DNA of 64,000 bases from Actinobacillus minor NM305 (lineage in GTDB: Bacteria; Pseudomonadota; Gammaproteobacteria; Enterobacterales; Pasteurellaceae): the NCBI RefSeq assembly GCF_000175195.1, contig NZ_ACQL01000109.1, forward strand, positions 1 to 64,000. The letters are read 5' to 3'. Positions 1-10,065 of this stretch are shown here, piece by piece (the stretch's first letter is position 1; each line of letters starts with the position of its first letter). Below the pieces are notes generated by a model. That model was given only the letters and a program-made list of their open reading frames with translations. It was not told where the DNA came from and searched no databases. A program made the translations under genes and the position numbers.

Positions 1-66
1 GTAGGGGCAAATCACATTTGCCCCAAATAATCATAGTAACATCAGGGCGAATGTAATTCGCCCATA
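1..66. repeat. Double-hairpin intergenic element (GTAGGG family)
   Basis: The element starts with GTAGGGGC and ends with CGCCCATAC. It holds two hairpins: GGGGCAAAT/ATTTGCCCC at 4-24 and GGGCGAAT/ATTCGCCC at 45-63. The same layout recurs at 27241, 32540 and 62863. It lies upstream of ddlB, where the dcw cluster would normally have murC directly adjoining. The element may extend left of the window. Confidence 0.7.
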
Positions 67-104
67 CAATTCCCCATAATAATGTAAAATTTTTGCAATA
101 AATG

Positions 105-113
105 ACCGCTTGT
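105..113. repeat. Apl-type DNA uptake signal sequence (representative copy)
   Basis: ACCGCTTGT is the reverse complement of ACAAGCGGT, the core uptake sequence of the A. pleuropneumoniae-type Pasteurellaceae. Further exact single copies include 505-513 (in ddlB), 26083-26091, 36864-36872, 45235-45243 (in valS), 57151-57159 and 57893-57901. Many others occur as inverted pairs and are listed as terminators. The density marks the DNA as native to this clade. Confidence 0.85.
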
Positions 114-136
114 AAAACATAAATAAGGTAAAAATA

Positions 137-1048
137 ATGAGCTTAAAAAACGAAAAAATTGCGGTGTTATTTGGTGGCGTTTCAGCAGAACGTGAAGTTT
201 CGCTCAATTCAGGTAAATCGGTCTTTGAAGCCTTACAAAGTTTAGGCTATAACGTTGAAGCGATTGATATAAAAGAATTTCCGATTGAAAAATTAAAAGA
301 AAAAGGTATTCAGCGTGTGTTTAATATTCTTCACGGTGGTATTGGTGAAAATGGCGTGCTTCAAGGGGCGTTAGAGCAACTCGGTATTCCCTATACAGGC
401 TGTGGCGTAATGGCTTCGGCGATTACTTTAGATAAATTCCGCACCAAATTATTGTGGAATGCAGTGGGCTTACCAACGGCGGCAATGGAAGTCGTTCGCC
501 GTGGACAAGCGGTCAATTCTGATGAAATTATTGCAAAATTAGGTTTACCATTATTTGTGAAACCTGCAAGCGAAGGCTCAAGTGTCGGCGTGAGCAAAGT
601 GAAAACTGCAGAACAGTTATTACCTGCAATCGAAGAAGCATTAAAATATGATTCAATTGTGTTGGTGGAAGAAAATTTAGCAGGGGCGGAATACTCTGTA
701 CCAGTACTTGATGGTGAAGTGTTACCCGCGGTACAAATTATTCCAGACGGCGAGTTTTATGACTACCACGCAAAATATATTTCGGACAATACCCAGTATG
801 TTGTGCCAGCGTTAAATGCAGATCGCCAAGCAGAAGTCGCTAAATTAGTGAAGCAGGCTTATGATGTAGTGGGCTGTCGTGGTTGGAGCCGAATTGATGT
901 AATGGAAGATGGTGAAGGAAACTTCCGTTTAGTTGAAGTGAATACCTGCCCAGGTATGACAAGCCATAGTATTTTCCCAAAATCAGCGGCGACTGTAGGT
1001 TATAGTTTTGAGCGTTTAGTTGAACGTGTATTGGAGTTAAGTGCGTAA
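137..1048 (+). CDS. ddlB: D-alanine--D-alanine ligase
   Basis: This cytoplasmic ATP-grasp enzyme joins two D-alanines to make the dipeptide that ends the peptidoglycan stem peptide. The 303 residues match the family length. The N-terminal [16 protein letters not shown] motif and the C-terminal [12 protein letters not shown] motif (about residues 267-278) are typical of Ddl. AAGG sits about 9 bases upstream of the ATG. The stop codon shares one base with the ftsQ start (TAATG), so the two are translationally coupled. Position directly before ftsQAZ identifies it as the DdlB paralogue of the dcw cluster. Confidence 0.97.
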   Translation: MSLKNEKIAVLFGGVSAEREVSLNSGKSVFEALQSLGYNVEAIDIKEFPIEKLKEKGIQRVFNILHGGIGENGVLQGALEQLGIPYTGCGVMASAITLDKFRTKLLWNAVGLPTAAMEVVRRGQAVNSDEIIAKLGLPLFVKPASEGSSVGVSKVKTAEQLLPAIEEALKYDSIVLVEENLAGAEYSVPVLDGEVLPAVQIIPDGEFYDYHAKYISDNTQYVVPALNADRQAEVAKLVKQAYDVVGCRGWSRIDVMEDGEGNFRLVEVNTCPGMTSHSIFPKSAATVGYSFERLVERVLELSA

Positions 1049-1845
1049 TGGTTGCGGTCATTCGCAAAAAGAAATCATCGAATTTTGGACCTTTCAAAGC
1101 TATTCAAGGTAAAATTTCTTTTTTACCAAAGACATGGTTTGGATACATAAAGCCTCTAATTGTGTTATTATGCTTTTTGGTCGCTTTTTTAGTCTATTCG
1201 AATTGGCATCGTTTACTTGAAGGTTTAGATAAAACACCGATTCGATCTTATGCACTTACGCATAAAACACAATTTACGACAAATTCGGATATTCGTGAAA
1301 CTTTATCTAAAAATCCCACTCTAAAAGGATATTTCTCTCAAGATATTCAAGAAGTTAAAAATAAGCTACTTGAAATGCCTTGGGTGCGAGATGTTGTTGT
1401 TCGAAAATTTTATCCCGATCGTTTGGGGATTACAATTTTAGAGCATCGCCCGGTTGCAATTTGGAATAACATTAAATACCTTTCGGAACAAGGTGTGGTT
1501 TTTAGTTTACCCACTGATCGATTTGATCGAACAGGACTTCCTTTAATGTATGGACCAGATACAGAAAGTAAAGTTGTGTTAGAAGCCTGGGGCAAAATAC
1601 AAGCAGAATTAAAAGCACGCCAATTAGAACTTAAATCTGTGGCGATAGATAATCGTGGTTCTTGGTCGATAACATTATCAAATAATGTAGAATTAAAATT
1701 GGGGCGAGGAGAATGGACATCTAAGATCGATCGTTTTGTGTTGATTTTCCCAGAAATAGATATTCCGGAAGGACAACGTTTAGCTTATGTTGATTTACGC
1801 TATGAGCATGGTGCGGCGGTAGGATTCCTTCCATTACAAAAATAA
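1048..1845 (+). CDS. ftsQ: Cell division protein FtsQ
   Basis: FtsQ is a bitopic inner-membrane divisome protein that links early cytoplasmic and late periplasmic division proteins (FtsB/FtsL). The sequence shows a basic cytoplasmic N-terminus, one membrane segment at about residues 33-51 (rich in L, V, F), then a periplasmic POTRA-like and beta region. Length 265 is close to the usual 250-280. The start overlaps the ddlB stop by one base. Identification rests on architecture plus position between ddlB and ftsA, since FtsQ sequences diverge strongly. Confidence 0.95.
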   Translation: MVAVIRKKKSSNFGPFKAIQGKISFLPKTWFGYIKPLIVLLCFLVAFLVYSNWHRLLEGLDKTPIRSYALTHKTQFTTNSDIRETLSKNPTLKGYFSQDIQEVKNKLLEMPWVRDVVVRKFYPDRLGITILEHRPVAIWNNIKYLSEQGVVFSLPTDRFDRTGLPLMYGPDTESKVVLEAWGKIQAELKARQLELKSVAIDNRGSWSITLSNNVELKLGRGEWTSKIDRFVLIFPEIDIPEGQRLAYVDLRYEHGAAVGFLPLQK

Positions 1846-1863
1846 GAATAGCAAACCAGAAAT

Positions 1864-3138
1864 ATGACAAAAGTAGCAGAATCAAGAATTATTGTTGGCT
1901 TAGATATTGGTACATCCAAGGTTGTTGCGGTTGTCGGTGAAGTACTCCCCGATGGTGTAATTAATGTGATGGGCGCAGGCGTTTGTCCTGCAAAAGGGGT
2001 TGATCGGGGGGGCGTTATTGATTTGGATGCTGCAGTACGCTCAATTCAGAGTGCCATTGAACAAGCTGAATCTATTTCAGAATGTCAAATTATTGGTGTG
2101 ACTTTGGCTTTATCTGGGCAACATATCACGGCATTAAATGAAATGGGGGCAGTACCTCTTGTCAATACCGTGACAGAACAAGATATTGATTCTGCAATGC
2201 ATTATGCACGTTCAGTACGATTACCAGATGGATTGGATATTCTTCATGTTATTCCCCAAGAGTATAAGGTTGATCGGTTACCAGCGACTAAAAATCCATT
2301 AGGCTTATCAGGCAATCGTTTGGTTGCACAAGCTCATTTGATTGCCGCACATCAAGACTGGTTAAGAAACCTTGTTAATGCAGTAGAACGTGCTAAATTA
2401 ACAGTCGATCAAATTGTTTTTTCTGGATTAGCATCAAGTTATTCTGTTTTAACTGAAGATGAGAAAGAGCTCGGTGTTTGTTTAATTGATATCGGTGGCG
2501 GTACGATGGACGTACTGGTATATACCGATGGCGCGTTACGTTTTAGTAAGGTTATTCCATTTGCTGGAAATAATATTACGGACTATCTTGCTCATGTCTT
2601 TGCAACATCTCGTTCAGAAGCGGAAAATATTAAAGTAAATTATGGCAGTGCGATAGAACAGCCAACATATAATGCCGATAAAAAAATTGAGGTTTCTGGG
2701 CTTGCGGGCAGTGCACCAAGAATTTATACCAAAACACAAGTTGCGTCAGTCACATCTCAATGTTACGCTGATTTGTTAAAAGTAATCGAGAATGAACTGG
2801 TTCAATTACGTCATGATCTTTTCCAAAAAGGTATAAAACAAGAATTAATTGCAGGTTTTGTATTAACGGGTGGTGGTTCACAAATCGAAGATATTGTAGA
2901 ATGTGCAAAAAATATCTTTGGTTCGCACGTTAGAGTGGGATATCCACTCAATATTACAGGTCTTACTGACTATGTAAATAAACCACAATATGCAACCGTT
3001 CTCGGTCTATTGCAATACAGCCATTATAATACCGAAGAGAAAGGTAGAATTATTAATAATCCTAAAGTGGATAACCTGATGGAAGTATTAAAAAAAGGAT
3101 TCCGTAAAGCTGTAAATTGGACCAAATCAAGTTTTTAA
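1864..3138 (+). CDS. ftsA: Cell division protein FtsA
   Basis: FtsA is an actin-like ATPase that tethers FtsZ to the membrane and recruits later divisome proteins. Visible motifs are the phosphate-1 loop VGLDIGTSKV (residues 11-20), the phosphate-2 motif LIDIGGGTMDV (about 205-215) and the adenosine motif VLTGGGSQI (about 333). The C-terminus is a basic amphipathic tail, as expected of the membrane-targeting helix. It lies 18 bases after ftsQ. Length 424 matches the family. Confidence 0.97.
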   Translation: MTKVAESRIIVGLDIGTSKVVAVVGEVLPDGVINVMGAGVCPAKGVDRGGVIDLDAAVRSIQSAIEQAESISECQIIGVTLALSGQHITALNEMGAVPLVNTVTEQDIDSAMHYARSVRLPDGLDILHVIPQEYKVDRLPATKNPLGLSGNRLVAQAHLIAAHQDWLRNLVNAVERAKLTVDQIVFSGLASSYSVLTEDEKELGVCLIDIGGGTMDVLVYTDGALRFSKVIPFAGNNITDYLAHVFATSRSEAENIKVNYGSAIEQPTYNADKKIEVSGLAGSAPRIYTKTQVASVTSQCYADLLKVIENELVQLRHDLFQKGIKQELIAGFVLTGGGSQIEDIVECAKNIFGSHVRVGYPLNITGLTDYVNKPQYATVLGLLQYSHYNTEEKGRIINNPKVDNLMEVLKKGFRKAVNWTKSSF

Positions 3139-3189
3139 ATAAATTTTATGATATTGACGATACGTCAAATCTTTAGGGAGATAAAAAGA

Positions 3190-4431
3190 ATGTTCGAACC
3201 TATTTTCGAATCTACGCCGGATGCGGTAATTAAAGTTATCGGTGTTGGTGGCGGTGGCGGTAATGCCTTAAACCACATGGTCAAAAGTAGTCAAGAAGAT
3301 GATGTAGGCAGTGTAGAGTTTTTTTCGGTCAATACAGATGCACAAGTATTACGCACAAGCTCAGTTCGTCAAACGATTCAAATCGGTGCTAATATAACTA
3401 AGGGCTTAGGTGCTGGAGCAGATCCAAATATTGGTTATCAGGCGGCAGAAGAGGATCGAGAAGCGTTGAGTAATATGATTGCAGGTGCAGATATGGTCTT
3501 TATTGCTGCCGGTATGGGTGGTGGTACAGGTACAGGTGCTGCTCCGGTTATTGCTGAAATTGCTAAAAGCCAAGGCGCTTTAACAGTAGGTATTGTTACC
3601 AAACCTTTTAACTTTGAAGGTAAAAAACGCGCACACTTTGCTGAACAAGGCATCAAAGAACTTTCCAAAAATGTAGATTCTCTCATTATCATTCAAAATG
3701 AGAAATTACTGAAAGTTTTACCAAAAAACGTTAAATTTAGTGAAGCTTTTGGTATTGCTGATAGTGTACTTCGTAATGCTGTATTAGGTATCACGGATAT
3801 GATCACGAAAGAAGGTCTTGTAAACGTGGACTTTGCTGATGTGAAAAAAGTGATGGCAGAAATGGGACGTGCAATGATGGGAACCGGAATTGCAGAAGGC
3901 GAAGGTCGTGCAGAACGTGCTGCGGCAGAAGCTGTTGCAAGCCCATTATTAGAAGATGTGGATTTATCGGGTGCTAAAGGTATCCTAGTAAATATTTCTT
4001 CAGGCTATGACCTTGAACTTGCAGAAGTAGACGCTATTATGAAATATGTCACAGAAGCTGCAGATTCGGATGCAACCGTTATTTTTGGTTCAGCATTCTA
4101 CCCAGAAATGGAAGGTCAAATTCGTGTGACTTTAGTTGCAACAGGTTTAGGGCAAGCAGAAGAGCTTTCAATGCCTCGTGCGACAATGTTAAATCATACT
4201 CAGCCTAACTTGCAACAACCACAAAATGTAAATCAAGGAACGCAAACAGGTTACCAAACATCACAAAATGTTGGTGGTTACCAAGGTCAGTCTCAAGTGC
4301 AGCAGCCTGTACAACAACCTAATGTATTTGGGCAGCCACAGCAATCAGCACCGTCAAGACCGCAAGCGATTGATAGTGCAAATGTATGGTCGCCTAACTC
4401 TATTCCAGGCTTTATGCGTAAAGGTTCGTAA
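3190..4431 (+). CDS. ftsZ: Cell division protein FtsZ
   Basis: FtsZ is the tubulin-like GTPase that forms the cytokinetic Z ring. The start is placed at 3190 (MFEPIFE) because AGGGAG at 3176-3181 is well spaced and FtsZ homologues begin there; an upstream in-frame ATG at 3148 would add 14 uncharacteristic residues. The tubulin signature GGGTGTGAAPV is at about residues 107-117, a Gln-rich variable linker occupies about 330-395, and the conserved C-terminal peptide IPGFMRKGS, which binds FtsA/ZipA, ends the protein. Confidence 0.97.
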   Translation: MFEPIFESTPDAVIKVIGVGGGGGNALNHMVKSSQEDDVGSVEFFSVNTDAQVLRTSSVRQTIQIGANITKGLGAGADPNIGYQAAEEDREALSNMIAGADMVFIAAGMGGGTGTGAAPVIAEIAKSQGALTVGIVTKPFNFEGKKRAHFAEQGIKELSKNVDSLIIIQNEKLLKVLPKNVKFSEAFGIADSVLRNAVLGITDMITKEGLVNVDFADVKKVMAEMGRAMMGTGIAEGEGRAERAAAEAVASPLLEDVDLSGAKGILVNISSGYDLELAEVDAIMKYVTEAADSDATVIFGSAFYPEMEGQIRVTLVATGLGQAEELSMPRATMLNHTQPNLQQPQNVNQGTQTGYQTSQNVGGYQGQSQVQQPVQQPNVFGQPQQSAPSRPQAIDSANVWSPNSIPGFMRKGS

Positions 4432-4460
4432 TGCCTAGCGCTTGAAATAGGAATCAGGAA

Positions 4461-5381
4461 ATGATTAAACAAAGAACCCTCAAACAAGCTACAAAGGTTA
4501 CAGGTATTGGCTTACATAGTGGCAAAAAAGTAACTTTAACGTTACGTCCGGCCCCTGCGAATACCGGTATTATTTATGCACGTACAGATTTAGAACCAGC
4601 AGTTTATTTCCCGGCAAGTGCTGAATCTATCCGTGATACACAACTTTGTACTTGTATGATCAATGATGACGGCGTGCGTATTTCAACCGTAGAACACCTT
4701 AATGCGGCAATGGCTGCTTTAGGGTTGGATAATTTGATTGTTGAAGTCGATGCCCCAGAAATCCCAATTATGGATGGCAGTGCAAGTCCATTTATTTATC
4801 TGTTATTGGATGCAGGTATTGAAGAACAAAATGCACCGAAGAAATTTATTCGTATTAAAGAAACGGTACGAGTAGAAGAAGGCGATAAATGGGCTGAAAT
4901 GCGTCCTTATGCTCATGGTTTAAAATTAGATTTTACCATCGATTTTAACCACCCGATGATTAGTAAAGCGGTACGTAATTTTAAAATGGAGCTTTCGGCA
5001 GAAAACTTCATTCACCAAATTAGCCGTGCAAGAACCTTTACTTTCATGAAAGATGTAGAATATCTCCAATCTATCGGCCTAGCATTAGGCGGTAGTTTGG
5101 ATAATGCTATCGTATTAGATGAATATCGTATCCTGAATGAAGATGGATTACGTTATAAAGATGAGCTCGTGAAACACAAAATGTTAGATGCGATTGGCGA
5201 TCTCTTTATGTGTGGCTACAATATCTTAGGCGATTTTAGTGCTTATAAATCAGGACACGGCGTAAATAACAAATTATTACGTGCGATTTTAGCCAATGAG
5301 AATGCGTGGGAATTTGTAACCTTTGAAGATAAAGAAGAAGTCCCACAAGGTTATCGTATCCAAGAACTTGTGCTTATCTAG
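4461..5381 (+). CDS. lpxC: UDP-3-O-acyl-N-acetylglucosamine deacetylase LpxC
   Basis: LpxC is the zinc amidase that performs the committed step of lipid A synthesis in the cytoplasm. Zinc and catalytic motifs are visible: [10 protein letters not shown] (His79), [10 protein letters not shown] near 103-112, and [11 protein letters not shown] (zinc-binding His and Asp) near residue 238. Length 306 matches E. coli LpxC (305). Its position directly after ftsZ is the conserved gamma-proteobacterial arrangement. Confidence 0.98.
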   Translation: MIKQRTLKQATKVTGIGLHSGKKVTLTLRPAPANTGIIYARTDLEPAVYFPASAESIRDTQLCTCMINDDGVRISTVEHLNAAMAALGLDNLIVEVDAPEIPIMDGSASPFIYLLLDAGIEEQNAPKKFIRIKETVRVEEGDKWAEMRPYAHGLKLDFTIDFNHPMISKAVRNFKMELSAENFIHQISRARTFTFMKDVEYLQSIGLALGGSLDNAIVLDEYRILNEDGLRYKDELVKHKMLDAIGDLFMCGYNILGDFSAYKSGHGVNNKLLRAILANENAWEFVTFEDKEEVPQGYRIQELVLI

Positions 5382-5397
5382 GCGATATTGCGAAATG

Positions 5398-5448
5398 AAT
5401 CTGCATCCCAAAGGTTAAGAATAGGGTTAGCCAAGTAGGATGCAGATT
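5398..5448 (+). terminator. Hairpin after lpxC
   Basis: AATCTGCATCC at 5398-5408 pairs perfectly with GGATGCAGATT at 5438-5448, followed by a T-rich stretch (TATTTTATCTTT). The 29-base loop is long for an intrinsic terminator, but it closes the dcw cluster before slyD. Confidence 0.5.
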
Positions 5449-5492
5449 TATTTTATCTTTCACATTGCAAGCGGTTATTTTTTCCGAATCGT

Positions 5493-5520
5493 TTGCAAAT
5501 GTTGAATAAACCGCTACAAT
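5493..5520 (+). promoter_or_regulatory. Candidate sigma-70 promoter of slyD
   Basis: TTGCAA at 5493-5498 and TACAAT at 5515-5520 are separated by 16 bases and lie about 30 bases before the slyD ATG. The TTGCAA overlaps the AT-rich tail of an uptake-sequence copy, so the match could be partly coincidental. Confidence 0.45.
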
Positions 5521-5551
5521 GCGAAATCTCTTTAAGATTAAGGATCATTAA

Positions 5552-6160
5552 ATGAAAATTACAAAAAATGTTGTACCAAGCATTGCTTACCAAGTTCGTA
5601 CGCAAGATGGTGTATTAGTTGATGAAGCACCGGTAAATCAACCATTAGAATATTTACACGGCCATAACAACTTAGTTGAAGGTTTAGAAAAAGCCTTAGA
5701 AGGTAAAGCGGTTGGCGATACTTTTGAAGTGCGTGTAAGCCCAGAAGAAGGCTACGGCGAATATAACGAAAATATGGTTCAACGTGTACCAAAAGATGTA
5801 TTTATGGGCGTAGATGAGCTAGAAGTGGGAATGCGTTTTATCGCAGACACAGATTTAGGTCCATTACCGGTTGTGATCACTGAAGTTGATGGCGATGAAG
5901 TAGTTGTTGATGGTAACCATATGTTAGCCGGTCAAGAATTATTATTCTCTGTTGAAGTGGTAGCAACTCGTGAAGCAACTTTAGAAGAGATTGCTCACGG
6001 TCATATTCATCAAGAAGGTCACGGCTGTGGTTGTGGCGGTCATGAAGAAGAAGGACATGGTTGCTGCGGCGGTGGTCATCACCATCATCACGATCATGAG
6101 CACGATCATCACCACGGCCACGGTGGCTGTGGTTGCGGTGGTCACGGTCATCATCACTAA
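5552..6160 (+). CDS. slyD: FKBP-type peptidyl-prolyl isomerase SlyD
   Basis: SlyD is a cytoplasmic prolyl isomerase and chaperone that also binds nickel and supplies hydrogenase or urease maturation. The FKBP domain, including the insert-in-flap region, spans about residues 1-145. The tail from about 148 onward is a run of His, Gly, Cys and acidic residues typical of metal-binding SlyD. Length 202 is near E. coli SlyD (196). It stands alone with its own promoter and terminator. Confidence 0.96.
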   Translation: MKITKNVVPSIAYQVRTQDGVLVDEAPVNQPLEYLHGHNNLVEGLEKALEGKAVGDTFEVRVSPEEGYGEYNENMVQRVPKDVFMGVDELEVGMRFIADTDLGPLPVVITEVDGDEVVVDGNHMLAGQELLFSVEVVATREATLEEIAHGHIHQEGHGCGCGGHEEEGHGCCGGGHHHHHDHEHDHHHGHGGCGCGGHGHHH

Positions 6161-6169
6161 TTCAAGCCA

Positions 6170-6199
6170 AATCTTCCCTGCCTATGTAGGGAAGATTTT
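6170..6199 (+). terminator. Intrinsic terminator of slyD
   Basis: AATCTTCCCT (6170-6179) and AGGGAAGATT (6188-6197) form a 10-bp stem with an 8-base loop, followed by a short T run, 10 bases after the slyD stop. Confidence 0.8.
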
Positions 6200-6296
6200 G
6201 TCATTTAAGGCAAGAGAAAGCGGTTAAATTTGACGATCTTTTTGCTATTCTCTTACATCTCATTTTCTTAACGATAATTTCAATAAATAACTTATT

Positions 6297-7820
6297 ATGA
6301 CACAGCAACATCTATCCGATACCGATTATCTCCGAACCATTCTCAGTTCTAATATCTACGATCTTGCTCAAGTAACCCCATTGCAAAAAATGGAAAAATT
6401 ATCCGAGCGTTTAAATAATAAAATTTTTATTAAACGCGAAGATCGCCAACCCGTACATAGTTTCAAACTACGCGGCGCATTTGCGATGATTGCGAATTTA
6501 TCTAAAGCACAAAAAGAAGCCGGTGTGATTGCTGCTTCAGCAGGGAACCACGCACAAGGCGTAGCGCTTTCGGCAAAACATTTGGGACTAAGAGCGTTGA
6601 TTGTTATGCCACAAAATACACCAACCATTAAAGTGGATGCCGTAAGAGGTTTTGGCGGAGAAGTGTTGCTTTTCGGGGCAAACTTTGATGAAGCGAAAGC
6701 GAAAGCCTTAGAATTATCGCAAGAGTTGAATATGACCTTTATCCATCCTTTTGATGCACCTGCGGTTATCGCCGGTCAAGGTACTATTGGTATGGAGCTG
6801 GTTCAACAGCGTTCAGATTTAGATCGTATTTTTGTGCCGGTGGGTGGTGGCGGCCTAATTGCGGGGATCGCCGTGTTGGTTAAACAACTCTTACCAAATA
6901 TCAAAGTGATTGGCGTAGAATCGAAGGACTCTGCTTGTTTATATCACGCTCTGAAAGCCGGAAAACCGATTGATTTAGATCGTGTTGGTCTATTTGCTGA
7001 TGGTATTGCCGTTAAGCGTATTGGCGATGAAACCTTCCGTATTTGCCAACAATATGTGGATGAAGTCGTTTTAGTCGATAATGATGAAATCTGTGCAGCG
7101 TTAAAAGATATTTTTGAAAATGTGCGAGCAGTGGCAGAGCCTTCAGGTGCAACCTCATTAGCCGGACTCAAAAAATATGTTAAAGCGAATAACATTGAAG
7201 ATGAAAATTTAGCCTGTATTTTATCGGGGGCAAACCTCAACTTCCATACTTTACGTTTTGTTTCCGAACGTTGTGAAATTGGCGAAAAACACGAAGCATT
7301 ATTAGCGGTGACTATTCCCGAGCGTAAAGGTAGCTTCTTAACATTCTGCCAAATTTTAGGTAATCGAGCGGTAACCGAATTTAACTATCGTCACGCCGAT
7401 GATACCAACGCTTGTATTTTTGTTGGTGTGCGTATTTCAGGTAGCGCAGAAAAAGCGGAAATTATTAAAGAATTACAGCAAAACGGTTATAATGTTTCAG
7501 ATCTTTCGGATGATGATATTGCAAAAACCCACGTGCGTTATATGGTGGGGGGGAGACCAACTTCTCTTAAAAATGAGCAACTTTATAGCTTTGAGTTTCC
7601 GGAACAAAAAGGTGCATTGTTAAAATTCTTACAAGCCTTAACAGATTGGGATATTTCATTATTCCATTACCGAGCGCACGGGGCAGATTACGGCGATATT
7701 TTAGCTGCATTTGCGATCGAAGCAGGGTCGGAAGTGGAATTAAACAAACATTTAGAGCAGCTTGGCTATCGTTTCCAAAATGTGAATGATAGCCCGGCAT
7801 ATCAATACTTTTTAAAATAA
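6297..7820 (+). CDS. ilvA: Threonine deaminase, biosynthetic
   Basis: This PLP enzyme converts threonine to 2-oxobutanoate, the first step to isoleucine. The PLP lysine lies in VHSFKLRG (Lys58) and the phosphate-binding loop is PVGGGGLIAG near residue 185. Two ACT-like regulatory repeats fill about residues 325-507, marking the allosteric biosynthetic form rather than the short catabolic TdcB. Length 507 is close to E. coli IlvA (514). The ATG follows an AT-rich leader with no strong ribosome site. A run of seven G lies in the coding sequence at 7547-7553, with the frame intact. Confidence 0.97.
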   Translation: MTQQHLSDTDYLRTILSSNIYDLAQVTPLQKMEKLSERLNNKIFIKREDRQPVHSFKLRGAFAMIANLSKAQKEAGVIAASAGNHAQGVALSAKHLGLRALIVMPQNTPTIKVDAVRGFGGEVLLFGANFDEAKAKALELSQELNMTFIHPFDAPAVIAGQGTIGMELVQQRSDLDRIFVPVGGGGLIAGIAVLVKQLLPNIKVIGVESKDSACLYHALKAGKPIDLDRVGLFADGIAVKRIGDETFRICQQYVDEVVLVDNDEICAALKDIFENVRAVAEPSGATSLAGLKKYVKANNIEDENLACILSGANLNFHTLRFVSERCEIGEKHEALLAVTIPERKGSFLTFCQILGNRAVTEFNYRHADDTNACIFVGVRISGSAEKAEIIKELQQNGYNVSDLSDDDIAKTHVRYMVGGRPTSLKNEQLYSFEFPEQKGALLKFLQALTDWDISLFHYRAHGADYGDILAAFAIEAGSEVELNKHLEQLGYRFQNVNDSPAYQYFLK

Positions 7821-7843
7821 TCGAATAAATGAAGGAATAAAAA

Positions 7844-9175
7844 ATGGCACGTAAATACTTTGGTACAGATGGCGTACGTGGCGAAGTCGGTAAATTTCCA
7901 ATTACTCCGGAATTTGCTTTAAAACTGGGTTGGGCTGCCGGTAAAGTGTTAGCAACACAAGGCACAAAAAAAGTGTTAATCGGTAAAGATACCCGTATTT
8001 CCGGTTATATGTTGGAGTCTGCATTAGAAGCTGGTTTAACCGCCGCAGGTTTATCAGCGGTCTTTGTCGGTCCAATGCCAACGCCGGCAATTGCTTACTT
8101 AACACGTACTTTCCGTGCAGAGGCTGGCATTGTCATTTCAGCTTCACATAACCCGTATTACGATAATGGTATTAAGTTCTTCTCAGCCGTTGGCGAAAAA
8201 TTACCGGATGAAGTGGAAGAAGCGATTGAAGCAATGCTAGATGAACCAATGGATTGCGTGGACTCGGCGAATTTAGGTAAAGCCAGCCGTATCAATGATG
8301 CAGCGGGTCGTTATATTGAGTTCTGTAAAGCCGGCTTCCCTTCACACCTTAGCTTAGACGGCTATAAAATTGTGGTGGACTGTGCAAATGGCGCAACCTA
8401 CCACATCGCACCTAATGTTATGCGTGAATTAGGGGCGGAAGTCATTGAAATTGGTACACACCCAAATGGTCTGAATATCAATGAAAAATGTGGTGCAACG
8501 GACATTAAAGCCCTGCAAAAAGTGGTTGTAGAAGCAGGTGCTGATATTGGCTTAGCTTACGATGGCGATGGCGACCGTATTATGATGGTAGATCATTTAG
8601 GCAATAAAGTAGATGGCGACCAAATTCTCTTTATTCTTGCTCGTGAAGCATTACGTGCCGGCAAATTGCAAGGTGGCGTTGTAGGGACTTTAATGAGCAA
8701 TATGAGCTTGGAAATCGCATTAAAAGAGTTAGCGATCCCATTCTCTCGTGCTAACGTGGGTGACCGCTATGTGCTCGAACAGTTAAAAGAAAAAGGCTGG
8801 AAGCTCGGTGGTGAAAACTCAGGGCATATTATTGTGCTAGATAAAAACACCACAGGCGATGGCATTATTGCTTCATTAGAAGTTTTAGCGGCTATGGTAT
8901 CGCACAAAATGACCCTAAATGAATTAGCTAAAGCGGTGCCGTTATTCCCTCAAGTGTTGATTAATGTTCGCTTCTCAGGTGGCAATAATCCGTTAGAAAG
9001 CGAAGAGGTAAAAGCGGTAGCGAAGTCTGTTGAAGAACGATTAGCAGGTAAAGGGCGAATTTTGTTACGTAAATCAGGCACAGAGCCACTTATTCGAGTG
9101 ATGGTGGAATGTGAAGATGGCACGTTAGCTCAAAGCTGTGCAGAAGAAATTGCTGAAGCAGTAAAACGTAATTAA
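7844..9175 (+). CDS. glmM: Phosphoglucosamine mutase
   Basis: GlmM interconverts glucosamine-6-phosphate and glucosamine-1-phosphate on the route to UDP-GlcNAc for peptidoglycan and LPS. The phosphoserine loop [12 protein letters not shown] (Ser101), the magnesium loop DGDGDR (about 240) and the C-terminal phosphate-binding [12 protein letters not shown] are all present. Length 443 is typical. AAGGAA precedes the ATG. It follows ilvA by 23 bases and may be partly cotranscribed with it; elsewhere in gamma-proteobacteria glmM usually follows folP. Confidence 0.97.
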   Translation: MARKYFGTDGVRGEVGKFPITPEFALKLGWAAGKVLATQGTKKVLIGKDTRISGYMLESALEAGLTAAGLSAVFVGPMPTPAIAYLTRTFRAEAGIVISASHNPYYDNGIKFFSAVGEKLPDEVEEAIEAMLDEPMDCVDSANLGKASRINDAAGRYIEFCKAGFPSHLSLDGYKIVVDCANGATYHIAPNVMRELGAEVIEIGTHPNGLNINEKCGATDIKALQKVVVEAGADIGLAYDGDGDRIMMVDHLGNKVDGDQILFILAREALRAGKLQGGVVGTLMSNMSLEIALKELAIPFSRANVGDRYVLEQLKEKGWKLGGENSGHIIVLDKNTTGDGIIASLEVLAAMVSHKMTLNELAKAVPLFPQVLINVRFSGGNNPLESEEVKAVAKSVEERLAGKGRILLRKSGTEPLIRVMVECEDGTLAQSCAEEIAEAVKRN

Positions 9176-9177
9176 TG

Positions 9178-9224
9178 ACAAGCGGTCTTGTTTGCAAAAT
9201 AATTTGCAAATTCGACCGCTTATT
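9178..9224 (+). terminator. Uptake-sequence inverted pair, terminator of glmM
   Basis: AAGCGGTC at 9180-9187 pairs with GACCGCTT at 9213-9220, with inner TTTGCAAA blocks that also pair, followed by ATTTT. Both arms are uptake-sequence cores, the known use of inverted uptake sequences as transcription stops. Confidence 0.75.
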
Positions 9225-9276
9225 TTCATCGTGTATTTACACAAATACGAAAGATATGAAAACGAAAGGATAGAAT

Positions 9277-9936
9277 ATGAACCAACAAGAAATGAAAAAA
9301 ATTGCGGCAAAGGCAGCATTAAAATTCGTCACACCGGATACGATTGTGGGCGTTGGTAGCGGTTCAACGGTAAACTGCTTTATTGATGAATTAGCCTCAA
9401 TGAAAGATCAAATTAAAGGCGCTGTGGCGGCATCAAAAGCCTCTGAAGAACGTTTAAAAGCGTTAGGTATTGAAGTCTTTAGTGCTAATGAAGTCAGTGA
9501 ACTTGATGTTTATATTGATGGTGCAGATGAAATTACACCACAAGGTTATATGATCAAGGGCGGCGGTGCGGCTTTAACTCGTGAAAAAATCGTGAGTTCA
9601 TTAGCGAAGAAATTTGTTTGTATCGTGGATAGCTCAAAGCAAGTGGATGTATTAGGCTCAATCTTCCCATTACCCGTTGAGGTTATTCCAATGGCTCGCT
9701 CTTATGTGGCTCGTCAATTAGTCGCTTTAGGTGGTTCACCGGAATATCGTGAAGGCGTGGTAACCGATAATGGCAATGTGATTTTAGATGTACATAATTT
9801 CAAAATTTTAGAACCACTAAAAATGGAGCATACCATTAACAACATTGCGGGTGTGGTTACCAATGGGATATTTGCCCAACGTTTTGCCAATGTGACGATT
9901 GTCGGCACGCCTGAAGGGGCAAAAATCCTTGAATAA
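9277..9936 (+). CDS. rpiA: Ribose-5-phosphate isomerase A
   Basis: RpiA interconverts ribose-5-phosphate and ribulose-5-phosphate in the pentose phosphate pathway. The conserved GVGSGSTV (26-33), DGADEI (about 81-86) and [12 protein letters not shown] (about 94) motifs hold the catalytic and phosphate-binding residues. Length 219 equals that of E. coli RpiA. The gene lies next to serA, a pairing common in gamma-proteobacteria. A GAAAGGA ribosome site precedes the ATG. Confidence 0.98.
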   Translation: MNQQEMKKIAAKAALKFVTPDTIVGVGSGSTVNCFIDELASMKDQIKGAVAASKASEERLKALGIEVFSANEVSELDVYIDGADEITPQGYMIKGGGAALTREKIVSSLAKKFVCIVDSSKQVDVLGSIFPLPVEVIPMARSYVARQLVALGGSPEYREGVVTDNGNVILDVHNFKILEPLKMEHTINNIAGVVTNGIFAQRFANVTIVGTPEGAKILE

Positions 9937-10065
9937 TTGACAAACACAATTTGCAAAAAAATAACGAAATCGAACCGCTTATAATGATTTGGTCTAAAAG
10001 ATTCGTGAAATTTTGAGCAAATTGTGTTTAAATCCTCTCATCAAACACAACAAGGAATCATTATT

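Noticed and set aside
3148-3189. Longer FtsZ frame starting at 3148
   Set aside because: The extra 14 residues are not FtsZ-like, and AGGGAG fits the ATG at 3190.
5991-6227. Open frame in the SlyD tail in another reading frame
   Set aside because: It arises from the His/Gly-rich repeat codons of slyD and has no ribosome site.
7547-7553. Seven-G run in ilvA as a phase-variation tract
   Set aside because: It is short, the frame is intact, the gene is metabolic, and the run encodes an ordinary Val-Gly-Gly stretch.
9937-9985. TTGACA (9937) and TATAAT (9980) as a serA promoter
   Set aside because: The spacing of 37 bases is far too long; only the -10 match is noted.
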